DNA of 64,000 nucleotides. Origin: Bradyrhizobium liaoningense (GTDB lineage: Bacteria; Pseudomonadota; Alphaproteobacteria; Rhizobiales; Xanthobacteraceae). Below the pieces are notes generated by a model. That model was not told where the DNA came from. It saw only the letters and a list, made by a program, of their open reading frames with translations, and did no database searches. The stretch is taken from assembly GCF_018130785.1 (NCBI RefSeq), contig NZ_JAFCJT010000001.1:682001-746000 (forward strand), written 5' to 3'. This document shows, piece after piece, positions 58,267-64,000 of the stretch. The position numbers and the translations under genes are program-made. How positions within the stretch are numbered: the first letter of the stretch is position 1; the number at the start of each line of letters is the position of its first letter.

Positions 58267-60953
58267 ACGAGGCGATCGACCAGGGACATTTGCGGACGCC
58301 TCCGGGCCGGTTGTTCCGAAAATATCTCTACTCGATCGTCGCCCTCGCCTTTGCCGCACTCGCCATCAACACCGGCTTCGACGTCTGGTTCTCCTACCGC
58401 GAGCAGAAGCAGCTGCTCGCGGCGACCCAGCGCGAGCAGGCAGCAAGCGCGGCGATTCAGATCGGCCAGTTCATCGGCCAGATCGAAAGCCAGATCAGAT
58501 GGCTCTCGCGCCTGCCTCCCGAGCTGTCGAGCAACGAAGACGACCGCCTCAACGCCATCCGCCTGCTGCGCCTCTCGCCCGCGATCGCGGAGATTACCGA
58601 GCTCGACTCGCAGGGCCGCGAGCAGGTGCGCGTGTCGCGCCGTGCCGCGGACAGGATCGGCAGCAGGGCCGATCTCTCGGCTTCGCCGGCGTTCCGCGGT
58701 GCCAATGAAAGCCGGGCCTATTACGGGCCGGTCTACTTCTTCGGCGACACCGAGCCGTTCATGACGCTCGCCACGCGCGGGATCGGGCGGAATCCCAATG
58801 TGATCGTGGCCGACGTCAATCTGCGCTTCATCTGGGACCTCGTCGCCGGGATCAGGGTCGGCAACACCGGCAAGGCCTATGTGGTCGACCGCATGGGGGT
58901 CTTGATCGCGCATCCCGATCTGTGGCCGGCACTGCGCCGCAGCGATCTCTCAGGGCATGCGGACGTGCGCGCCGCGCTCGATGGCGTGGGGCCGCCTTCG
59001 GGCGGCCTGGTCAAGGAGGACCTGTCAGGCCAGCGCGTGCTCTCGACCTATGCGACGGTCCCCTCGCTCGGCTGGCTGGTGTTCGTCGAGCTTCCGCTCA
59101 CAGAAGCCTATGCGCCAATCTACGCATCGATCGGACGCGCGACGTTTCTCCTGGTCGTCCTGCTCGCCTGCGCGGTCCTGGTGTCCCTCTGGCTCAGCCG
59201 GCGCATGACCGTGCCGATCCAGATCCTGACGCAGGGAGCGCGGCGGATCGGCAGCGGCGATCTCGGCCTGCGGCTCGCGATCAAGACCGGCGACGAGCTG
59301 GAAGCGCTCGGAGACCAGTTCAACCGGATGGCCGCTCACTTGCGCGAATCCTACGCGACGCTGGAGCGCAAGGTGATCGAGCGCACCTCCGAGCTCGAGA
59401 AGGCCCGCGACCACGCCTTGGCCGAGCATGACGCAGCCGAGCGCGCGCGCAGGGCCGCCGTGCTGGCCAACGAGACCAAGTCGCGCTTCCTCGCCGTCGT
59501 CAGCCACGAGCTGCGCACGCCGCTGAACGGCGTCATGGGCGTGCTGCAACTGCTCGACGACGGCAGCCTCGGCGAGGCCCAGCGCCGCCACCTCGCGACT
59601 GCGGAGGCATCGGGCGAAACGCTGATCGCGCTGGTTGATGCCATCCTGGAATATGCCCGCCTGGAGGCCAGCACCGAGACGCTGGAGACGCGCGACTTCC
59701 GCCTCCAGCAGCTGATCGAGACCGCCGCGGAGCTGATGTGTCCGCAGGCCTTCGGAAAGGGCCTGACCTTCGACCTCGCCTGCGATGCGACGGTCGACAC
59801 ATCCGTGCATGGCGATCCGGTCAGGCTCAATCGCATCCTGCTCAATCTGATCGGCAATGCCATCAAGTTCACCCCGCGCGGCGGGATTACGCTCACGGCG
59901 GCCGCCGAGCAACGCGACGATCACGTCCTGCTGCGCATCACCGTTCGCGATACCGGCATCGGCATTGCGCCCGACATGCACGAGCGCATCTTCGACGATT
60001 TCGTCCAGGCGGACGACAGCATCGCGCGGCGGTTCGGCGGCACCGGCCTTGGACTTGCGATCGCGCGGCGCCTCACCCACCTGATGCGCGGCGAGCTGAC
60101 GGTTGCGAGCACGCCGGGTGCGGGCAGCGCGTTCACGCTTCAAGTGCCGCTCGCCCGCGCCGCAAGCGGCGTTGCGCAAGGTGCGATTGCGCCGCCGACG
60201 CGGCAGCTCCGCGTGCTGCTGGTCGACGACGATCCCGTCAATTGCGAGGTCGGCGAAGCCATTCTGAACCGGCTCGGCCATCGCGCGACCATCGCGAGGA
60301 ATGGCGCGTCGGCCATAGAGCTCGCCCGAGATCAGGCATTCGACATCATCCTGATGGATCTGCACATGCCCGACATGGACGGCGTCGAGGCGGCCTCGCG
60401 GATCGGCAAGCTCGATCTGCCGAAGATGCCGCGCATCATCGCCGTGACCGCCGATGTGTCCACCAGCGCCCGCGAGCGGCTCGCAGGCGCCGGCATCGCC
60501 AAGATCGTCAGCAAGCCGATCCTGATCAATGCGCTGCGCGAGGCGATCGAAGACACCCAGGACGCGCCGCCCACAGCGCAGCTCGCCGCAGGCGCATTGA
60601 TCGACCGGCATTTCCTCGACGACCAGAAGGAGCTTTTGGGCCAGACGCAGATTGCGAAGCTGCATCATCTCCTGCAGGAGACCAGCGACAAGCTGATCGC
60701 GGACATCATCAGCGCCGCGGCAACCGGCGACCACAAGCAGCTCGCGCGGCTCACGCACCAGCTCGGCAGCGCCGCCGGTGCCCTCGGCCTCGTCCGCCTG
60801 TTCGAACGCTGCCGCGAGGTCGAGGAGGCAGCGCCGTCAATGTCCGCTTCCGAATGCCAGAACGCAGCCCGCGAGCTCGCCGCGCTGCGGGAAGCCTCGA
60901 TGAGTGCGCTGGACGAATTGCTCCGGCCGGCAGAGCAGCGTTGGGTCAGCTAG
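58263..60953 (+). CDS. Hybrid sensor histidine kinase with HAMP, receiver and HPt domains
   Basis: 896 residues from a GTG overlapping the previous stop. Membrane helices at about 21-41 and 292-313 enclose a large periplasmic sensor with the Cache-like features VADVNLRFIWDLVAGIRVGN and GKAYVVDRMGVLIAHPD. HAMP (about 314-367) and a coiled coil follow. The kinase core has the phospho-accepting H415 (AVVSHELRTPLNG), the N box LNLIGNAIKFTPRG, and ATP-lid motifs DTGIGIAP and GGTGLGLAIA. The receiver has D699 (ILMDLHMPDMDG) and the lysine in SKPILI. An HPt domain ends the protein with H832 (LTHQLGSAAGALG). This is a complete internal phosphorelay. A separate output response regulator is not in the window. 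Confidence 0.93.
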   Translation: MNEAIDQGHLRTPPGRLFRKYLYSIVALAFAALAINTGFDVWFSYREQKQLLAATQREQAASAAIQIGQFIGQIESQIRWLSRLPPELSSNEDDRLNAIRLLRLSPAIAEITELDSQGREQVRVSRRAADRIGSRADLSASPAFRGANESRAYYGPVYFFGDTEPFMTLATRGIGRNPNVIVADVNLRFIWDLVAGIRVGNTGKAYVVDRMGVLIAHPDLWPALRRSDLSGHADVRAALDGVGPPSGGLVKEDLSGQRVLSTYATVPSLGWLVFVELPLTEAYAPIYASIGRATFLLVVLLACAVLVSLWLSRRMTVPIQILTQGARRIGSGDLGLRLAIKTGDELEALGDQFNRMAAHLRESYATLERKVIERTSELEKARDHALAEHDAAERARRAAVLANETKSRFLAVVSHELRTPLNGVMGVLQLLDDGSLGEAQRRHLATAEASGETLIALVDAILEYARLEASTETLETRDFRLQQLIETAAELMCPQAFGKGLTFDLACDATVDTSVHGDPVRLNRILLNLIGNAIKFTPRGGITLTAAAEQRDDHVLLRITVRDTGIGIAPDMHERIFDDFVQADDSIARRFGGTGLGLAIARRLTHLMRGELTVASTPGAGSAFTLQVPLARAASGVAQGAIAPPTRQLRVLLVDDDPVNCEVGEAILNRLGHRATIARNGASAIELARDQAFDIILMDLHMPDMDGVEAASRIGKLDLPKMPRIIAVTADVSTSARERLAGAGIAKIVSKPILINALREAIEDTQDAPPTAQLAAGALIDRHFLDDQKELLGQTQIAKLHHLLQETSDKLIADIISAAATGDHKQLARLTHQLGSAAGALGLVRLFERCREVEEAAPSMSASECQNAARELAALREASMSALDELLRPAEQRWVS

Positions 60954-60997
60954 GGAAGCTCGAAGCAGACTTTCCGGAAACCGGGCCTGCCAACCGT

Positions 60998-61264
60998 TTA
61001 CTGGGCCTCGACAGAGAGAACACGAACGGCGCCGTGGCTTTTGAGATAGGCTGAGAGGCAGTCACCAAATTCGTCCAGGAAGGCCAACCCGTTTCGATCA
61101 AAATCGTTTGTTCCGCAAAGAACTAGCGCCCCACGTTCGAAGCGGCAGTTTACCTCTCGATGCCATCGGCGGTGTTGGCGAAATTCAGCTTGGATGTCTT
61201 GTGCTGCTGTCGCTCCGACGGAAGCATCGATCCCGTCGCAAGCCAGCGTGATCTTGAAACTCAT
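60998..61264 (-). CDS. Small protein of unknown function coupled to the LysR gene
   Basis: 88 residues, MSFKITLACDGIDASVGATA at the start and LKSHGAVRVLSVEAQ at the end. I recognise no family. Its ATG overlaps the stop of the LysR gene upstream as ATGA, which supports translation, and it fills the gap before the convergent kinase gene. Base composition is slightly less GC-rich than the neighbours. It could still be a chance ORF. Confidence 0.5.
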   Translation of the reverse strand: MSFKITLACDGIDASVGATAAQDIQAEFRQHRRWHREVNCRFERGALVLCGTNDFDRNGLAFLDEFGDCLSAYLKSHGAVRVLSVEAQ

Positions 61265-62163
61265 GGGCCAGCAACCTCCTCCCGCCCAAACCGCTCCACC
61301 AGAAAATCGATGAACAGCCGCACCTTCACCGACAGGTGCCGCGTCGGCGGATAGACCGCGTAGAGCGCGAGCGGCGGCGCAGAATAGGTATCCAGCACGG
61401 TCCGCAACTCGCCCTTCCGCAACGCCTCAGCGGCGATGAACTCGGGCAGCAGCGCGAGCCCCCTGCCCTTGACCGCGACGTCGCGCAGCACTTCGGCATT
61501 GTTGACGCAGAGCGACCAGGCCGGCTGGATCCAGTGATCGCCGTCGATGCCGGTGAGCTTCCATTGGTTGCCCGTGAGCAGGAAGCCATAGGTCAGCGAG
61601 ACGTGCTCGCGCAGATCCTGCGGATGCTTTGGCGTGCCGTGACGTGCCAGATAATCCGGCGAGGCGCAGATCATGCGCGCCACCGGCATGATTTTTCGCG
61701 CGATCAAACTCGAAGATTCCAGCTCAGCGATCCGCAGCGTCACGTCGAATCCGTCCTGCACGGGATCGAGCAGATCGTCGCTGAGCACGATCTGGAGCTG
61801 GAGCTCGCCATAGCGCGCCATGAAATCGGCCAGCACGGGACCTAACCGCATCGTGCCGAACGACATCGGCGCGTTGACCCGCAGCAGGCCGCGCGGCGCC
61901 GACTGGGCCTGCGTCACCGCCTGGTCGGCGGCCTCGATCTCCGAGAGGATCACGACCGCGCGCTCGAAGTAGCGCTGGCCGTTCTCGGTCGGGCTGGCGT
62001 GCCGCGTGGTCCGGTTCAGCAGCTGGACGCCGAGGCTCTCCTCGAGGTCGGCGATGTATTTGCTGATCGCCGAGCGCGACAGCCGGAGCTGCCGGCCCGC
62101 CTCGGCAAAACTGCCGCTTTCGACCACTTTGACGAAGGCCCGGAGGCTGGCGACCTTATCCAA
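61261..62163 (-). CDS. LysR family transcriptional regulator, divergent from the dioxygenase pair
   Basis: 300 residues with a TTG start at 62163. The N-terminal HTH reads MDKVASLRAFVKVVESGSFA followed by EAGRQLRLSRSAISKYIADL, and LLNRTTRHASPTENGQRYFE is the usual continuation of the CrgA/DSF-type LysR subgroup. The effector domain follows (LRVNAPMSFG, LQLQIVLSDDLLDPVQDGFD). It is divergent from a ring-cleaving dioxygenase-type gene across 130 nt with repeated operator-like motifs. It probably responds to a quinone or phenolic compound, as MhqR-like systems do, though the regulator family differs. Confidence 0.93.
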   Translation of the reverse strand: MDKVASLRAFVKVVESGSFAEAGRQLRLSRSAISKYIADLEESLGVQLLNRTTRHASPTENGQRYFERAVVILSEIEAADQAVTQAQSAPRGLLRVNAPMSFGTMRLGPVLADFMARYGELQLQIVLSDDLLDPVQDGFDVTLRIAELESSSLIARKIMPVARMICASPDYLARHGTPKHPQDLREHVSLTYGFLLTGNQWKLTGIDGDHWIQPAWSLCVNNAEVLRDVAVKGRGLALLPEFIAAEALRKGELRTVLDTYSAPPLALYAVYPPTRHLSVKVRLFIDFLVERFGREEVAGP

Positions 62164-62177
62164 GGCCTGGCTCCGGC

Positions 62178-62234
62178 GATTGTTTCCAAATCGTAGACAT
62201 AGACGTCATATTTGCATGGATTGTCTCCAATCCA
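62178..62234. promoter_or_regulatory. Repeated operator-like motif between LysR and dioxygenase genes
   Basis: GATTGTTTCCAA (62178-62189) recurs as GATTGTCTCCAA (62219-62230) in the same direction, 41 nt or about four helical turns apart. The second copy lies inside the near-perfect dyad TGGATTG-TCTC-CAATCCA (62217-62234). Such spaced repeats fit binding of a LysR tetramer between divergent promoters. Binding is inferred. Confidence 0.55.
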
Positions 62235-62292
62235 AAGCGGAACGATATTTCCGCCCAGGGCAAGACCGCTCCCCGAATTCTGGAGGACGACA

Positions 62293-63231
62293 ATGTCTGG
62301 ACTGCACCATGTCACCGCGATCGCCGGCGACCCCATCCGCAATTTCGGCTTTTACACCCGGGATCTCGGCCTGCGCTTCGTCAAGAAGACGGTCAATTTC
62401 GACGATCCCGGCACCTATCACTTCTATTACGGCGACGAGACCGGCCGCCCCGGCACCATCCTGACCTTCTTCCCCTGGGCCGGCGTGCCGGCCGGTCGCC
62501 GCGGCGTCGGCGAGACCCATCAGACGGCCTTCCGGGTGCCGCAGCGCTCGCTCGGCTACTGGACCCAGCGCTTCACCGAGAAGGGCATTGCCTATGAAGC
62601 CCTGGAGAAGCGCTTCGGCGAGTCCGTGCTGCCGTTCACCGACCCTGATGGCATGGCGCTCGCACTCGTCGGCGTTCCCGGCGCCGAGAACGAGCCCGGC
62701 TGGAGCAATGGCGACGTGCCGGCGGAGCATGCGATCCGCGGCTTCCACGGCGTGACCCTGCTGCTCGACAGCGCGGCCAAGACGGCTGCCGTCCTCACCG
62801 ACGTGTTCGGCTTCAAGGAAACTGGCCGCGAAGGCTCGGTGATCCGCTTCAAGGCGCCTGGCGACACTGAGGGCAGCGTCGTCGACATCTATGAGGCCAA
62901 GGGCTTTCTGCGCGGGCATCAGGGTGGCGGCTCCGTCCATCACATCGCCTTCCGCGCGGCCGACGATGCCGAACAGGGCAAGATGGCGCAAAAGCTCGTG
63001 AGCAATCACGGCCTGCACCCGACCGAGCAGCGGGATCGCAACTACTTCCGCTCGATCTACTTCCGCGAGCCCGGCGGCGTGCTGTTCGAGATCGCGACCG
63101 ATATCCCCGGCTTCGCCGTCGACGAGCCCGTCGCGACGCTGGGACGTGACCTGAAGCTGCCGAGCTTCCTCGAAGCGCAGCGCAAGCAGATCGAGGGCGT
63201 GTTGCCGAATCTGGAAGAGAGGGTGTCGTGA
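62293..63231 (+). CDS. VOC-family ring-cleaving dioxygenase (MhqO/MhqA-like)
   Basis: 312 residues from an ATG with GGAGG 6 nt upstream. Two vicinal-oxygen-chelate halves are visible: LHHVTAIAGDPIRNFGFYTR opens the first and HAIRGFHGVTLLLDSAAKTA the second. The likely metal ligands are the His of LHHVT, the His of SVHHIAF and a Glu in LFEIATDIPGFAVDEP. The architecture matches the hydroquinone-type dioxygenases MhqO/MhqA of the quinone-resistance systems. It is followed, with 4-nt overlap, by an MhqD-like hydrolase and faces a LysR regulator. Confidence 0.85.
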   Translation: MSGLHHVTAIAGDPIRNFGFYTRDLGLRFVKKTVNFDDPGTYHFYYGDETGRPGTILTFFPWAGVPAGRRGVGETHQTAFRVPQRSLGYWTQRFTEKGIAYEALEKRFGESVLPFTDPDGMALALVGVPGAENEPGWSNGDVPAEHAIRGFHGVTLLLDSAAKTAAVLTDVFGFKETGREGSVIRFKAPGDTEGSVVDIYEAKGFLRGHQGGGSVHHIAFRAADDAEQGKMAQKLVSNHGLHPTEQRDRNYFRSIYFREPGGVLFEIATDIPGFAVDEPVATLGRDLKLPSFLEAQRKQIEGVLPNLEERVS

Positions 63232-63854
63232 CCGAGAGTGCATTCATCCATCGTTTCGAGCCCGCGCGCGACGCGGGCTCGCCCCCGCTCCTGCTGCTGC
63301 ACGGCACCGGCGGCGACGAGAACGACCTGCTCGGGCTCGGCAAGATGATCTCGCCCGGCTCCGCCCTGCTCTCGCCGCGCGGCCGCGTGCTCGAGCACGG
63401 TATGCCGCGCTTCTTTCGTCGTCTCGCCGAAGGCGTGTTCGACGAGGACGATGTGCGTCGGCGCGCACACGAACTCGGCGACTTCGTCGCGGAGGCGCGG
63501 AAGCAGTACGGTATCGGTGCGCCCATCGCGGTCGGCTTTTCCAACGGCGCCAACATCGCAGCCGCGCTGCTGCTGTTGAAGCCGGACGTGCTGGCAGGCG
63601 CGATCCTGCTGCGCGCCATGGTGCCACTGTCGGATCCGCCCAAGGCCGAGCTTGGCGGCAAGCCGATCCTGCTGCTGTCCGGACAGGCTGACCCGATCGT
63701 GCCGGCGAGCAATTCGGCGCAACTTGCGGCGCTCCTGTCCGAAGCAGGAGCCCGTGTCGACCACAAGGTGCTGCCGGCCGGCCATCAATTGTCGCAGGCC
63801 GACGTCACGCTGGCCCGCAACTGGATCGGCAATGTCGCCGCGAAAGCGGCATAA
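63228..63854 (+). CDS. Alpha/beta hydrolase, phospholipase/carboxylesterase family (MhqD-like)
   Basis: 208 residues from a GTG overlapping the dioxygenase stop. The oxyanion loop is LLLLHGTGGDENDLLGLGKM. The nucleophile serine lies in VGFSNGANIAAALLL, the acid in LSGQADPIVP and the histidine in PAGHQLSQADV, giving a complete triad. MhqD-type esterases are partners of MhqO dioxygenases in quinone or catechol handling. The same operon order supports that role; substrate is unproven. Confidence 0.88.
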   Translation: MTESAFIHRFEPARDAGSPPLLLLHGTGGDENDLLGLGKMISPGSALLSPRGRVLEHGMPRFFRRLAEGVFDEDDVRRRAHELGDFVAEARKQYGIGAPIAVGFSNGANIAAALLLLKPDVLAGAILLRAMVPLSDPPKAELGGKPILLLSGQADPIVPASNSAQLAALLSEAGARVDHKVLPAGHQLSQADVTLARNWIGNVAAKAA

Positions 63855-63863
63855 AAGAGCGAG

Positions 63864-63891
63864 CGGCGCATCGCTTTCGGACGGTGCGCCG
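63864..63891. terminator. Hairpin between convergent genes
   Basis: CGGCGCA (63864-63870) and TGCGCCG (63885-63891) form a perfect 7-bp stem with a 14-nt loop in the 43-nt gap between the hydrolase gene and the convergent gene at the window end. A bidirectional terminator is plausible; no long T-run is present. Confidence 0.4.
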
Positions 63892-63897
63892 TCCCTC

Positions 63898-64000
63898 TCA
63901 TCTCTGTCTGATCTGCCGCTCCAGGCGCAACGTATGCTCACGCAGGGACTCGTAGATCGGTGCATTGCCCAGCAGCATGGGTAGCAGCATCGCCATGAAG
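63898..64000 (-). CDS. C-terminal end of a minus-strand gene, possibly a chloride-channel family protein
   Basis: The last 33 codons of a frame entering from beyond the window, ending IRQR and TGA. The visible residues read FMAMLLPMLLGNAPIYESLR and then EHTLRLERQ. A hydrophobic helix followed by PIYESL and a charged tail resembles the end of the membrane part of ClC-type proteins, but the piece is too short to be sure of the family. Confidence 0.4.
   Translation of the reverse strand, partial: FMAMLLPMLLGNAPIYESLREHTLRLERQIRQR

Overview
The window is GC-rich, gene-dense alphaproteobacterial chromosome and most resembles a Bradyrhizobium-type soil or plant-associated organism. The evidence is the aerobic (O2-dependent) cobalamin pathway with CobG, CobF and CobN, the Bug-type solute receptor, tight start/stop overlaps between genes, and an intergenic palindromic repeat of the kind common in Bradyrhizobium. 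The genus is an inference from gene content; no rRNA, tRNA, CRISPR array or mobile-element gene was seen.

Layout. (1) 0-10.5 kb is a catabolic region: the N-terminal part of a xanthine-dehydrogenase-family molybdenum hydroxylase, an AraC regulator, a UbiX/UbiD prenyl-FMN decarboxylase pair with a divergent LysR regulator, a siderophore-interacting-type flavin reductase, a Tat-exported TctC/Bug receptor, a dihydropyrimidinase-like amidohydrolase, and an Asp/Glu-racemase-fold enzyme whose residues look like arylmalonate decarboxylase. (2) 10.6-37.6 kb is a nearly complete cobalamin regulon. It contains three minus-strand cobalamin riboswitches (about 14.6, 18.0 and 31.4 kb). They lead respectively a TonB-dependent receptor plus PepSY membrane protein, a cbiM-cobF-cobT operon, and a DUF1636-cobW-cobN-G-H-I-J-(cobK antisense)-L-E-M-B-A operon. 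cobO-cobQ and cobU-cobS-bluB run on the plus strand; cobD and cbiB run on the minus strand between them. Together they cover corrin-ring assembly from uroporphyrinogen III, cobalt insertion (large chelatase subunit only), adenosylation, amidation, aminopropanol arm, dimethylbenzimidazole synthesis and nucleotide-loop assembly. The cobaltochelatase CobS/CobT subunits and a cob(II)yrinate reductase are not in the window. (3) 37.6-57 kb is a two-partner secretion locus: a small secreted protein, a giant TpsA adhesin of 5,549 residues (a quarter of the window), and its TpsB outer-membrane transporter. (4) 57.2-61 kb holds a Tat-exported ABC_sub_bind-family periplasmic protein translationally overlapped with a hybrid histidine kinase, with no permease or ATPase nearby; this suggests a binding-protein-dependent sensor. 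(5) 61-64 kb has a LysR regulator coupled to a small unknown ORF, divergent from an mhqO/mhqD-like ring-cleavage dioxygenase and hydrolase pair, and then the last codons of another minus-strand gene.

The points most worth a second look are the PepSY/TonB pair under a B12 riboswitch, cobK lying antisense inside the large cob operon with its start codon overlapping that of cobL, a diverged riboswitch aptamer with a visible Shine-Dalgarno-sequestering hairpin, the AMDase-like active site, the cysteine-pair pattern of the giant adhesin, and the binding protein/hybrid kinase pair.
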